A DNA stretch of 64,000 bases from Telopea speciosissima. Lineage: Eukaryota > Streptophyta > Magnoliopsida > Proteales > Proteaceae. This document shows positions 11,878 through 24,600 of this stretch, piece after piece (positions within the stretch are counted from its first letter, which is position 1; each line of letters begins with the position of its first letter). Location: the NCBI RefSeq assembly GCF_018873765.1, contig NC_057919.1:63502484-63566483 (forward strand). Reading direction: 5' to 3'. The translations under genes and the position numbers were made by a program. A model generated the notes under the pieces. The model had not been told where the DNA came from. It was given only the letters and a program-made list of their open reading frames with translations, and ran no database searches.

Positions 11878-12971
11878 AAAATGGAAAATGGTTTCGTCAA
11901 TAAAGAGTACATATGGTTAGAGTGGAGAAAAAAAGTTATCAGTATGGATCCACATGGTTAGAATATGAGACGATTTGGATAATAAACTTGAGGATTGCCA
12001 AGTGAATAGTTAGCTATGCAACCTTTTGCAGTGGGTACTTTATTATAAATTCAAGAGAAAATGATACTGTTATCATGCATTTGCTTTGCTAGCACTCTCT
12101 CCTTGACATATGAGGCCCCTTATGTGTGAATCGTGTAGTGCCCCCCCTCCTATATTCTTATTGGCTTAGCGTGGAAGATTCCATCTCACAACAGCAATGT
12201 ATCGATCCTTTGTCGTAAATTTAAATAAGTTTCCCTAGACTGCATGGGTCACAGTTAACTGACCATGTGGAAGCGTATTATTGGTGCCATACAAAGTGGT
12301 GTGGGTTAGCCATGTGTCAAATTTTAGACTCAATTCAATTATCTATCCTCTTACTTGTTATCTTCTCATGTATTTCTATGGTTTTAGAAATTTTATTTGT
12401 CACTAGTCCAAAGGGAAGGTCTGAGACTTGACATGTTAGTGAAGATCTTGAGTCTACCTGTCAGACAAAAGTTCACCTATATTTAACTACCATTTCAAGT
12501 TAATGTCTAGATATGGCTGAGTTTATCAAGTTAACGTGAAATGGATTTGTGGAGTCAAAAAGACTCAAAAAACCAAGCCAAATTACAGCAAGTTTTAAAG
12601 GAAATCCAAACTCCAAAGAGAAACCCAGTTGATCCCTGAGTTTTCATGTTATTGACTGCTTGATTTCTTACTTAATTTCCTTCTTCTTAACAACTACTTG
12701 TCTAATTTGCAGAAGAGATCAAGAGTGATCCATAGCAATGGCAATTCCACATATAACATCTTAATTTTTGAAGCTAAAACCATGGTTCACAAGTACATTT
12801 CTGATATATAGCTATTCTCTTCCATGTGGAATGTAAAATCAGTTGTTGCAGGAAAGAATAAGTAATGGTGAAGATGTATAGTATGTTTGACGAGTATATG
12901 TCAAGAACAGAAACAGCAAAACTCTCCCCCTGAAGTCCTCCATCAGAACTCCATCTCAAGTACCTCAACAA
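11878..12971. other. Intergenic space downstream of the SWEET gene
   Basis: No exon or element is recognised. The stretch closest to 12972 will hold the 3' untranslated region of the SWEET gene on the minus strand. Confidence 0.5.
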
Positions 12972-14281
12972 TCATCTCTTGTTCATAGACTCTCTCTCAG
13001 TGGATTTTTCTTGAATGCCCTGTTCTGTGTCAATCTCTATTGGTTTACCTTGATCCTCACTTGGGTAAGTGTTGGGATCCAATTCTTGCAACTTCAGCTC
13101 CAATACAAGGCCTTTCTTCGTATCCTTGTAGATCATGTAAAGGATCATTTGAACAATTCCAAATGTGAATCCCAATACGTTTGGTAACTAGTCATCAAAC
13201 AGGCACCATTAGCAACTCTGCACAATGATTCAGAGATGATTTTGAGCATTGATTTAAGAACAGAGCTGAATAGTGAAACTTAAGCAAGGCTTACTGCTAT
13301 GTAGAAATCTTTCACCAATAGGCCATAGAAGAACCACATGACTGCACATAGAGTGAGGAAGAAAGACAATGAGAATGGCATGAACTCGACGCTCTTTGTT
13401 CTTATGACTAGCCTCTGCAATTAAATGTGTAAAAAGAAGTATCATTAATGGACATAATACTATTTTCTTGATTCAAGTACTGTACTGAGTTATGGGTTTA
13501 AGCATTACCATGACACTAAGAGGAGCAGCGAAAACGCTGACACTGAATCCAGCACAGATCCACCCGACAATGGCAATCCTTAGTGATCCATGAGCAAATA
13601 TAATCGTGAAAGTTAAGATCGATCCAAACATTCCGACGTTGAACAATAGGAGCAACTTTACAGTGAAGATCTGGCAAGGCAAGGTACAAGTGAAGATGTC
13701 AAAGAAACACCATTAATGGAGGATCTGGGTAGGATAAATCAAGTGGGTTTTGAAGGTCTATAACTATAAGGATATAAAATTACAAACCTTAGCCTCTTTG
13801 GTTGCATATATCAGGTATATTACTATGTAAATGGCTTCTGTTGTGCATCCTATGCTGTTGATGGTGATGAGCATGTACTCATTAGGCTTGAGGAAGGCAT
13901 AATACAACCATAACATTGCACTAAAGTGTGCTACCACATAAGGTATTGATTGAAAGGCTTCTGTTGATTTCTTCTTATAAACACGATAAAAGGTTGGCCT
14001 AAAATGGAAGAGAAAAAACAGAAAAAAATTAGCAAAAAATTTCAAAAAATCTTTAATCACTGATTAAATTAGTTAATATAATATCATGAAGCTTACAATG
14101 GGGCCAGATACACCATGAATGACACAATATTACCTAGAGAAGTTTGAAACAAAAAGCAAGGGATTAGTATTAAGAGGAAATAAATCAAGAAAGAGTTTAG
14201 TGGGAGAGATGGAAATGAATGTGTGATACCTAGAAGGCCAAAAGCAAAAGCTAATGGGTGATGGCCAGTTATGATTGCCAT
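12972..14281 (-). CDS. SWEET: SWEET bidirectional sugar transporter (clade III-like)
   Basis: Six minus-strand exons join in frame: 14230-14281, 14097-14133, 13788-13998, 13509-13670, 13295-13414 and 12972-13187. The product is 265 residues, and the six-exon layout is usual for plant SWEETs. The chosen start gives [18 protein letters not shown], the standard N-terminus of SWEET9-15. Then come [35 protein letters not shown], a second MtN3/saliva half with [15 protein letters not shown] and FAAPLSVM, and the seventh helix ([18 protein letters not shown]). Seven transmembrane helices are expected in the plasma membrane. Clade III members export sucrose down its gradient for phloem loading, nectar or seed filling. 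The cytosolic tail after the last helix is about 50 residues, acidic and Lys-rich, and ends ESMNKR. A possible TATA-like box lies near 14412-14420, about 135 bases before the start codon. Confidence 0.93.
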
Positions 14282-15159
14282 TCTTGGGTTGAAGCTCTTT
14301 GGCACAGCAACAAGCTTGTGATAGCCTTCCACACTGACTGCATTGATATAACTACAAAAAAGTAGAGATGATGATGAAATAGTTTTCTTTTGAAGCTTTA
14401 TTCAATCAAACTCTATATGGCTTTTGCTTTTAGCTGAAGAAGACAAACAGCTCTGTTCGTTGGTGTCCTAATTGCGACCTTAAAATGTGTGTGGAGTGCT
14501 GTATGAAGCCCATAACTTGTTGGGCTGGGCTAAGTCATAAATTGGCTCTTGACAAATCAGGTGAAAGCACTATAAGAATGGAGCCCATTCAAGTGTTTGA
14601 TGGACAATGGTTTTCAAAGCAAAACTTAATTAAAATGGAGTTGGAATGCGTCTATCATTTCTAATTAGTACCAATAAACCCATGATTTGATAGGATGAGA
14701 GCACTAATCAAGTAAAAATTTGCTTCAGTGATGACCGGAAAAAAAAATGCGGCAAATATACATAGCTAGATAGTTCATGCTAAGCAAAACAAAAATGTAG
14801 CGTTACATGCTTATGTTAATTACTAGGAGGTAATTAGTAGGTTAGTGCATGATGAATAAGATCTATTAAGTACTAAATGGTGAGTCTCACCCATGTACAA
14901 ACAAGGGTGGATGACATTTTATCAGAAGTTTGTTAGAAAAGAATAGTAAATGACTATAGACAGCCCATTATGTTTTTAGGTGCCAAGTACAACGCAACAT
15001 TATTATAGGGAAAATTATGAAATTGAAAGGCATTTTGTGGCTCTCATATCAGATTAAACCATCATTAATCACATTGGGATAAGGTTTAGTGAATTGAAAT
15101 GCTGGTTGTTCATCAGTCTTGTACCAAAACATAGATTATTAAGACTGTATATAGTTAGG
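14282..15159 (-). promoter_or_regulatory. Upstream region of the SWEET gene
   Basis: There is no coding exon. Read on the minus strand it should contain the 5' UTR and promoter of the SWEET gene. A TATA-like CATATAGA is visible at about 14412-14420. I cannot support any specific transcription-factor site from sequence alone. Confidence 0.35.
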
Positions 15160-15170
15160 GAGATTAACCA

Positions 15171-15344
15171 AATCCGATTCCTCTACTTCCGCCTGCCTGG
15201 TACTGCCGTGCGCCCCAACACACAATCAAGGCGGAAAGTACCACCTTACCCCCACTCGGGCAGGGGTAAGGCAGTACATTCTGCCTTGCTTGTGTGTGGG
15301 GCGCACACGGAGGTAGGGGCAGGCGGAAGTAGAGGAGTCGAATT
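15171..15344. mobile_element. Foldback MITE with 11-bp target duplication (Mutator-like)
   Basis: A 174-bp element whose two halves are near-perfect inverted copies. The left end, CGATTCCTCTACTTCCGCC, pairs with the right end, GGCGGAAGTAGAGGAGTCG. The pairing continues inward to CACCTTACCCC / GGGGTAAGG. It is flanked by identical GAGATTAACCA at 15160-15170 and 15345-15355. A duplication of 9-11 bp points to the Mutator superfamily. There is no coding capacity. Confidence 0.85.
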
Positions 15345-15355
15345 GAGATTAACCA

Positions 15356-16246
15356 GCCAGAGCTCTTCTAAAGTCCCAAAAGAATTAGTTGTTACTATAT
15401 CTGGTAATTGACAAGCCAGAGTAAATTTCTGTGCTAGGCAGGAGAGGATTGGGCATGGAAAAGACAACTGGTCCTCCTTTTTTATTGTAATTTTTGTAAA
15501 GCATTCACTCCCCGAATTTGGAGCCATTAGCTTCTCTCCATCTTGTATTTTTGGCAAGTATTTTGATGCAAGACATGATGAAATGATGGGCAGATTGATG
15601 TCCACATGGCAAAATAGATGTTTTGTGACATTTGGAAATATAACAGATCATTGTGATAATAATAATATAAGGGCATGAGATTGTTGTCTGGTTGTGTAGT
15701 CCCTGCACAATCGTAGGGACCATGACAGCACATAGGGGCATTAACATGGATGGTTTTATTTATTTCACCGGGGGTTCAGACGATAAATTTGCACTCTCCC
15801 GTGTCTATGCACAGGAACTATGTGACTTGGTATCGTTCTTTTTCCCTAATAATAATAATTCGCTTAATTATAATTAACCGCAACGAGGCTTAAAGCTTAT
15901 ATTGTTGAAGCCACTTTGGACTCAAAGCTGGGCCTCATTTTTAATATCATCAATATTAACAGGGAGCTCAGCCCAGGTCCCTGCCATTCAGTCATTGTCA
16001 GGCCCTTGGAGCCACCGAGCCACGGGAGCCACCAAGCCGAGCAGCCAAGCCAAGGGTGATGTGAAGAGAGAGAGAGAAATGGTTAAGAGCCCTTATGTTT
16101 AAAACGGTTTCCACTAGTACAAACGTAAAGGCACCAGCCCACACGCCTTGCGTTGATGCCTTTTTAGCTAAGCTATATGCACTTAATACACAGCGTTCTT
16201 TAGTTTTCTTCTGATATATATAAGTAAGGAGAAAGTTGTGTGTGTG
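15356..16246. other. Intergenic, nothing recognised
   Basis: No exon with splice support and no element with visible ends. The open frames in this stretch show no family motif. Confidence 0.45.
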
Positions 16247-16376
16247 GGAGGGTGGCCTACACCAGCACTCCCATGAGTCTATCTCTCTCCTCCCCATATG
16301 AAAAGATACCTCTGCCCCCTTGTTTTGAGGAGAAGAGAGATAGACACATGGGAGTGCTGGCAAAGGCCACACTCTG
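16247..16376. mobile_element. Short foldback (MITE-like) element
   Basis: The arms GGCCTACACCAGCACTCCCA and TGGGAGTGCTGGCAAAGGCC are inverted copies. Pairing continues inward through TGAGTCTATCTCTCTCC / GAGAGAGATAGACACA to a loop near 16310-16320. A partial relative of one arm (AGTCTATCTCTCTCCTTCCC) occurs at about 37689-37740. The target duplication is unclear. Confidence 0.7.
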
Positions 16377-18338
16377 GGATTTGTCATCCCTACTGCATCT
16401 GGAAGAAGATATTTCATCCCATTCTTCTCCTTTTCTCTCTTATTAACTATAGCTTTGATCTACCTTTCATTGATGAGCTATTTATGGCTCTGGTTGATCT
16501 CTTTCCTGTTGTTTTCTAAACCTCATATTGCTTTATTTTTGTTGATTCCTCTCAGCAGCTTCTCCTTACCAGTGACGAGTAGTGGACAGTAGGTGAATGA
16601 ACTTGAGATTTTCCAACTTGTCCTGATTCCCAAATGGAGATCCAATTCACTTGAATCTTAAAGAGTTTTGGAACCATTGGATACAAGGTCTGCATGGTGT
16701 GTTCTGCAAGAAGACAAGTCAGAGGTAGGGGCATCAGTTCAGAAATCGTATGAATTGTAACCAATATTTGAGTTTCTACTGCTAAATACCAAAGGTTGGC
16801 ATATATCCTAGTTATCCTTTACCGGCTTCATGAAGCTTTGCAATTTGGGTGATCCCATGTACTATTTATGTCCACCGCAGGTTGCAGTTCTTCCAATTCC
16901 AATGCAAAACCATAATGAAACCAGCAAAGAGCATAACAAAACTTAACACCAACCAAACTTCGCCTTCTTGGCCAATGCAAATGTGCCTCCCTTCCCATTG
17001 TCTCTCACCTTATATGAGTCATTTGGGTTTCCAACGGAGTCTCCAGTCTTGGCATCACAGCACTCTTCACCTTTTAAATGCAAGTTGAAGTTCTACTCCG
17101 TAATGTTGATGCTGCTAATCGAGCCATTCCTGCTTTAAGAAACAAAGCAATAGGATAATCCTGTAACCTACAGTTGCAGTAAATTCTATCTTATAACAGG
17201 CGTAAACATGCATTGAACCTGCACAACTTTAAAAGTATCTCAAAAACAAAAAAAACAAAAAAAAAAAAATTGTTGTATGGGCAGCACCAATGGAGCACAG
17301 CATTAAATATTTCAAGTGATGCAAATACAGGCCTGCAAGTCAGATTGAATACAAAGAGGGCACAAGAAGTTGATTTACCTCCTTATAGGTGGTCAGGCTA
17401 TTTGTCCCTTTGGTCTTATACATGGGTTGGGCTAATTATATAATGGGTTATTACTGTAATGGGCCGACTTAAAAGACCAACACTGTGTACCTAATGGGTA
17501 TATGAATTTTTATAATTTTCTTTTACTCAACTAGTCTTCAAGTGCTTAAGCACAAAAAAAAGAAAGAAAGAGGGCACTAGTCTTTAAGTGCTCTAGTCTT
17601 ATTAGGAATCAGTCCCAAAGTTTAAGTCTGTTGTCATCAATGAGTTCTCATTTAGAAAGGTTTCATACTAGCCTTGGTAATTCTATCTTATGAATAGACC
17701 TTTGGTCTTCTAATGGGGATTTCTAACCACCAAAGTGTTAGGGCTTAGAAAACCTTTAAAAAATAAAATTACAGATTAAAGGAACAAACCAGATTTGAGA
17801 GATTTTTAATAACTGAGGTAAAACAAGTCAGAACTAGCTGCACTCCTGGTCGAGTGTACAGTCCTAGAGGTATAACAGCAAAACAGATTTTAGATTCAGA
17901 AAATTAAATTTCATAAATCCATGTAACTGTAGGACTCTAGAGCTCGATAGAGAATTGGAGAAAACAGAAACTATTTTATAGATCTTTATCGAAACAGAAG
18001 TCTAAACATTAAACAGAAACCAAAACCAGCAATTGAAGAGCAGAAACAGTTTCTGAAATTCCTGATTTAAAGAATCCTAGTTGCAGTAGGATTTGAAGTA
18101 TTGATTGAAAAAACTATATTTTGATATCAGGATTGCGACTAAAACTTAATGATGAACTGATGTGTAGCAGAATAGTAATCAAACAAAACAGAATCAGAAA
18201 TATCAGCCGCAGGTTAGAAGGTTTCAGAAACAATTGAGCTGAAAGCTTCATCTTCATTCATAAATTCATGAGCAGGCTGAAGCCCTCTCTGGCCTCATGC
18301 TTTATTAAGCCTATTCAAGTTTTACCATAAACACTTAC
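16377..18338. other. Intergenic, nothing recognised
   Basis: AT-rich DNA without a supportable gene. The part from about 17700 lies next to the En/Spm-associated exons and may be further remnants of that element. I see no terminal CACTA sequence to prove it. Confidence 0.4.
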
Positions 18339-18890
18339 TAATATTTCTCTTGAAGCCTGATCTACAATGCTGCCATCTCTCCTTTTGTGGGTTTCCTTAA
18401 ACAATTCCACCCTGGAAGATTCTGCACCGTCAGGTTTTTTCTTCTGTTGAACAAGCAAATATGAGAGTTAGATAAAATAATTTCACATGCATATATGATA
18501 TTACCAACTGTTCGTGAGTTGTGCGTAAGAAACTTACCAACTGCTCTGCTACCTGTGCAAAGCTCTTCCGGCCCGCTGTATGGGACATGTTTTGTTTTGC
18601 TCTCCTACTTTTATTTTTTCTAGATTTTTCCTATCATACATAAAACCCATAATTAAAATAGGTATCCTAGGAAATTAAGTAAAAGGAAACTTGTCACTTC
18701 ATTGTTGCAAAAAATCATATTACTTGCCACTCCTCATATGCCCACCTTCTTATAAGGTACTCCCACTGACTAGCTGGAATGTCTATAGGATATGTAAGGC
18801 GAGTGGGATCATATAAATTAGGATATTTATTCCGTCTCTCTCTCCTCAGTTCGAGCTTGTAATCCTGCCACATGTGCGCCAATGTCATAA
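18339..18890 (-). pseudogene. En/Spm (CACTA)-associated Transposase_24-type protein remnant
   Basis: Three minus-strand exon-like blocks read as one product. About 18724-18885 gives MWQDYKLELRRERRNKYPN followed by DIPASQWEYLIRRWAYEEW. 18538-18619 gives KQNMSHTAGRKSFAQVAEQL. 18339-18443 gives KKPDGAESSRVELFKETHKR then DGSIVDQASREIL. The boundaries look like GT-AG introns, with a very good GTAAGT after the last block. This layout (QW.YLI..W...EWQ, then GRKSFAQ, then ELFKETHKRRDG) is characteristic of the Ptta/En/Spm plant transposase family carried by CACTA elements. The N-terminal part is missing, and the RTE LINE starts shortly to the right. Confidence 0.8.
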
Positions 18891-19109
18891 AACAATATGT
18901 TGGCCCCCATCATTTATATTAAATTTTTCCTATTAAACAAGTTGAATTAGTAGAAGATTAAACCCAACAACGAACACCCAACTGAGGTTTGGAAGATTGT
19001 AGGACTCTATGGGCTATCTTGGCTAACCAAGTTGTTTAACAAGATTATGACCACTAGGAAAATGCTAGATGAAAGGAGGAGAAGCTTTGTGGCTCCAATC
19101 TACAAAAAC

Positions 19110-20837
19110 TGTTAGCAAGACTGAAATTAAGAGAATGGCTTGAGTGAATTGATCTTCACACTCAGCTCCTTCATTTATAACATTCACTTATAAGGCAGAA
19201 TTACAATATTGTCCCTGTATAGCCAACTATGCTTATAACAGGGAATAAATAAAGAAAAAAACCAAAATACCTTTATCGGGTTACATAACTCAACACTCCC
19301 CCTCAAATTAGTGCATAGATATCGCACATGCCCAACTTGACTAGACTAGGATGAAATAATTTTCCACTTAACCCTTTAGTGAATACATCTACAAGTTGAT
19401 CATCAGATTTCACAAAAGGTATACAAATCTGCCCACTTTCTAACTTCTCCTAGATGAAGTGTCTGTCAATCTCCACATGCTTGGTACAATCATATTGCAC
19501 TGGATTGTGAGCAATGTTGATCGTTGTTTTGTTGTCACAGTACAACATCATTGGACGATGAACAGAACCACCAATATCCTAGAGTAAGCTCTGAAGCCAC
19601 AATAGCTCACATATGCCCTAGGCTATGGCACGGAATTCTGCTTCAGCTCTGGACCTAGCCACCACAGTTTGCTTTTTACTTCACCATGTGACAAGGTTAC
19701 CTCCTACAAAGGTACAATAGCATGAAGTAGATTTCCTGTTAGGGTTACCACCCCAATCAGCATCTGTGTAAGCCTCAATGCGAAGATGATCATGTGGAGA
19801 TAGGAGAATCCCTTTCCCTGGAGCTGACTTCAAGTAGTGGAAAATACAAAGAACAACAACCATATGGGTGGAGTAGGAATCATGCATGAACTGACTGACC
19901 AAGCTAACTGCAAATGCAATGTCTGGTCTAGTGTGGGAGAGATAGATTAGTTTTCCCACCAACCGTTGATAGCGCCCCTTATCAAGAGGATCACCATCCT
20001 TTTCTTGTAGACGAGTAGTAGCCTCCAAAGGGGTGTCACATGGGTGACATCCTAACAACCCAATCTCTAAGAGTAATTCCAGAACATATTTCCTTTGGGA
20101 GAGAAAGATGCCTTTGGGAGAACGAGCAACTTCAATCCCAAGGAAGTACCTAAGCTGTCCTAGATCTTTTATTTCAAATTCTTGTCCCAAGAAAGCCTTT
20201 AGGTGAGAAAATTCATCTGCATCATTGCCAGTCACCATTATATCATCGACATATACGATAAGAAGAGTGACCTTATCTCCATTTCGCTTGATGAACAAGG
20301 TGTGATCAGCATTGCTCTGTTTGTATCCTACAGAGATCATTGCTTTATGGAACCTGCCAAACCAAGCCCGAGGAAATTGTTTCAGCCCAAATTTTCCCAT
20401 GAGTCTTGTCACAAGAGAAACCTAGAGGAACCTCCATATAAACTTCCTCCTCCAGCTCTCCATGAAGGAATGCATTTTTCACATCCAATTGTTGCAAATC
20501 CCACCCAAGATTGACAACATATGATAGCAAAACCCGAATAGTGTTCAATTTTGCCACTGGGGCAAATGTCTCCTGATAATCAATCCCATAGGTCTGAGTA
20601 AAGCCCTTGGCCACCAGCCTGGCCTTATATCTATCCACTGTTCCATAGCATGTTAGCAAGACATAAATTAAGAGAATGGCTTAAGTGAATTGATCTTCAC
20701 ACTCAGCCCCTTCATTTATAACATTCACTTATAAGGCAGAATTACAATACTATCCCTGTATAGCCAACTATGCTTATAACAGGGAATAAATAAAGAAAAA
20801 AACACAAAATACCCTTATCGGGTTACATAACTCAACA
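19110..20837 (-). mobile_element. Short Ty1/copia element with both LTRs and target duplication
   Basis: LTRs lie at 19110-19295 and 20651-20837, each starting TGTTAGCAAGAC and ending CTCAACA. The flanking 5-bp target duplication is AAAAC, at 19105-19109 and 20838-20842. Between them the minus strand encodes reverse transcriptase ([32 protein letters not shown]) and part of RNase H. A purine tract lies next to the left LTR, as expected for minus orientation. At about 1.7 kb it is far shorter than an autonomous copia and is broken: gag, protease and integrase are not seen. The LTRs differ at roughly 4% of positions, suggesting an insertion about one to three million years old at usual plant rates. 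Confidence 0.9.
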
Positions 20838-21343
20838 AAAACAAAGGAGATATTCAGAATTATAATAACTACAGGGGCATAAAGTTAATGACCATACGAT
20901 GAAACTATGGGAGAGTGTCATTTACGCTCACTTAAGAAAGGAGAATACTATATCGGAAAACCAATTCGGATTTATGCCAGGAACATCATCAATGGAGGCA
21001 ATTTTCTTATTAAGGAGACTAATGGAAAGATACAGAGAAGGCAAGAAAGATTGTCATATGGTCTTTATAGGTCTGGAAAAACCCTACGACAGAGTTCTTA
21101 GAGAGCTAATCTGGAATATATTAGAGAAGAGAAGAGTGTCATGTAAGTACGTAAACATAATTAAAGATATGTATGCTGATGTGGCGACTAGCGTTAGAAA
21201 ACCGGGGGCAAAGTAGTGAATTCCCAATCTCAAGTGGGTTACACCAAGGATCAGCCTTGAGCCCCTATTTGTTTGCACTTATCATGGATGACTTAACCAG
21301 GAGCATACAAGGAGAGGTCCCATGGTGTATGATCTTTGCAGAT

Positions 21344-21614
21344 TGTTATAATATCAGAAAATAATTAACCAGACCAGAGGAAGAAGAAGAAGACAGAAGA
21401 AGAGAAGACAGGAAGGAAACCATGCAAACCCCAATAGGGAAAAGGGCTTGCGGTAGAACTGAATGTTCTATCGCAGGTCATTGACTAAATTTATTATGTT
21501 TAAAAACAATAATACTGATCGAACAAAATTGCCCCTACATAAACCGTAATAGTAAAAGACAGGAATAAATAAGAGGGAAAGACACATTTGACCCTATAAA
21601 CACTTATTTTAATA
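21344..21614 (-). repeat. 3' LTR of the 21344-26487 copia
   Basis: 271 bp, matching 26209-26487 along its length. In minus orientation it follows the purine tract GGAGGGGAGTAGGGGAG. The outer end reads TGTTATAATATCAG on the plus strand. Confidence 0.9.
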
Positions 21615-24600
21615 CTCCCCTACTCCCCTCCAAGCTGGAGCATATATATCGCCCATGCTCAGCTTGCTACAACAAGACCGAAAAGCAGGGGCAAATAGGG
21701 ACTTTGTGAACACATCAGCAACTTGATCAGACGAGGTAACAAAGGGTGTCTCAACCAACTTCTTCAAGACGGCGCTGCGAACAAAGTGACAATCCACTTC
21801 TATATGCTTAGTCCTCTCATGAAAGACCGGATTACTAGCAATATAGATGACTGCCTGGTTGTCACAAAACATCTTCATAGGGGTTGAGACTGAAAACCCC
21901 ATCTCAAGTAGGAGAGACCTAATCCACATCAACTCTGCAGTGGTATAGGCCATAGCTCTATACTCTGCTTCAACACTAGATCTGGCAACTGTGGTCTGTT
22001 TCTTGCTTCGCCACGTCACTAGATTTCCTCCAACAAATGTACAATACCCTGTAGTAGATCGACAGTCACTAGCAGAACCTGCCCAATCTGCATCTGAGTA
22101 GGCAACAAGTTCCCTATTTTTATTTGGGCAATAAATCAGCCCCTTCCCTGGGGCTCCCTTCAAATACCAAAGAACCCGAATGGCAGCATCCCAATGAAAC
22201 TTACAAGGGGATTGCATGAACTGGCTGAGAACCCCAACAGCATAAGATATGTCTGGGCGAGTGACAGTCAAGTACAACAACTTTCCAACGAAGCTTCTAT
22301 AGGAGTGGACGTCCTTAAGACCTTCACCATCATTAGAGCCCAACTTGTGATTAGGATCCATAGGAATATCAACTGGTTTTGCAGCAAGAATACCAGTTTC
22401 AGTCAAGAGGTCCAACACATACTTCCTTTGGGATAGGCTGATTCCTTTTTTACTTTTGATAACCTCAATCCTAAGGAAGTAGTGAAGCTGGCCCAAATCT
22501 TTAGTCTGAAAATTCTGATGCAAATAATTTTTCACCTCCTTGATCCCACTCTCATCATTTCCTGACACAATAATGTCATTAACATAAACAACAATGACGA
22601 CCAATTTCTCTCCTTGCCGACGAGCAAATACAGAATGGTCTGAGAAGCACTGAGAAAAACCAAAACCAGTCACAATGGAACTAAACTTCTCGAACCATGC
22701 TCGGGGAGACTGTTTCAGCCCATAAATGGCCTTGTGTAGTCTACACACACGCCCACTATTCTCCCCCTGAGCAACATACCTGGGCGGTTGCTCCATATGG
22801 ACCTCTTTGAGTAAGTCACCATAAAGAAAAACATTTTTAATGTCCAACTGGTACAAGGACCAATCAAAATTTACAGACATAGAAATAATGAGGTGAACAG
22901 AGTTCAGCCTAGCCACAGGAGAGAAAGTCTTAAAGTAGTCAACACCATAGGTCTAGGTATATCCCTTAGCAACTAGACGGGCTTTTAGCCGCTCAACAGA
23001 ACCATCAGAATGATACTTAATAGTGTACACCCACCGACACCTGACTAGGTCTTTACCAGGAGGTAAATCCACCAACTCCCATGTATGACGAGTCAATAAG
23101 ACATCCATTTCCACATCCATGGCTTGCTTCCAAGCAGGGATAGCAAGAGCTTCAGTGTGGGTACGAGGAATGGTATAAGTAGACAAGGAAGTAGCAAGAC
23201 TAAGATGGTAGGATGGAAGATGAGATATAGAAACAAATTGCTCAATGGGATAGGCAACTATAGATTTTTGAGTACATGTGCGTTTACCTTTCCGAGTAGC
23301 AATAGGTAAGTCATCAGGATCTGGATCAGCTGGTAAGTCAAGAAGAGCAGGTAAATCTGGATCTCCACCAAAGGTTGAGGATGGTATAGGAAGCGATGTA
23401 GATGGATCAGTATTATCTGGATGGAGCTGCCCAATGTGCCTCTTGCACCGATACACCTATAGTGGAGAAGTGGATATGGGAAAAACAGCAGGGATAGGAG
23501 GAGGATCAGACACAGTTAACGGATCACTAGGCACAGTACGGTGATCAGAAAAATAAGATGTACCTTCAAAGAAGGTTACACATGCACTAACAAACTGCCT
23601 GCGAGTCAGAGGGTCATAACACCTATATCCCTTTTGAGTCCTAGAGTAACCCAAAAATATGCATTTGGTGGACCGAGGGTCCAATTTATCACCAGGAAGA
23701 TGAAGGTTATGAACAAAGCAAGCACACCCAAAAACTCGAGGAAGCAAGGTGAAAATCGAAACACCAGGGAATAAAATTGAAAACGGAGATTTATCAACAA
23801 GGACAGACGAAGTCATCAGGTTAATCAAGAAGCAAGCAGTAAGAACTGCATCGCCCCAAAAATGTTTGGGCACATGCATATGCAACATGAGAGCCCAGGC
23901 AACCTCAAGTAAATGCCTATTTTTTCGTTCCGCTACCCCATTTTGTTGAGGAGTGTAGAACAACTAGTTTGATGAATCATTTCGTTAGCGACACAAAAGG
24001 AAGATATCTCGTTTTGTACAAATTCCAACGCATTATCAGACCGAATTTTTTTTTTATTTTTTTTGGTAACTAATAGAAGTATTAAATTGAGTCTTTATTT
24101 CATTGCAAAAACTTTGAAACACATGTAAAAATTCAGACCGATCCTTCAAAAGATACATGGTTCGGGAATGGTCATCCACAAAAGTGATAAAATACCGAAA
24201 ACCATGTCTATTACTTGCACGACAAGGACCCCACACATCACTATGCACTAAAGAAAATAAGGACGTACTACGAAGCATAGAACGAGAGGGATAAGTAGCA
24301 CGGTGATGCTTACCCAACTCGCAGCCCTCACACTCTAACTTATCTAAAGATTTAAACTGCGAAAATAAAACCTTTAATCTAGACAACGATAAATGTCCTA
24401 GCCTACAATGCCACTGAAAAGGAGACTCTCCACCAACAGCAGTAGTAGCAATCGAGGCAGATGGAGAAACACCATGTAGATAATATAGTCCATTCTTCTC
24501 ACACCCTCCACCAATCTTCTTCCTCGTGTGAAGATCCTGAAAAATACAATGAGAAGGAAAGAAAGTTACTGAGCAGTTCAAATTTTTAGTAAGTTGACTA

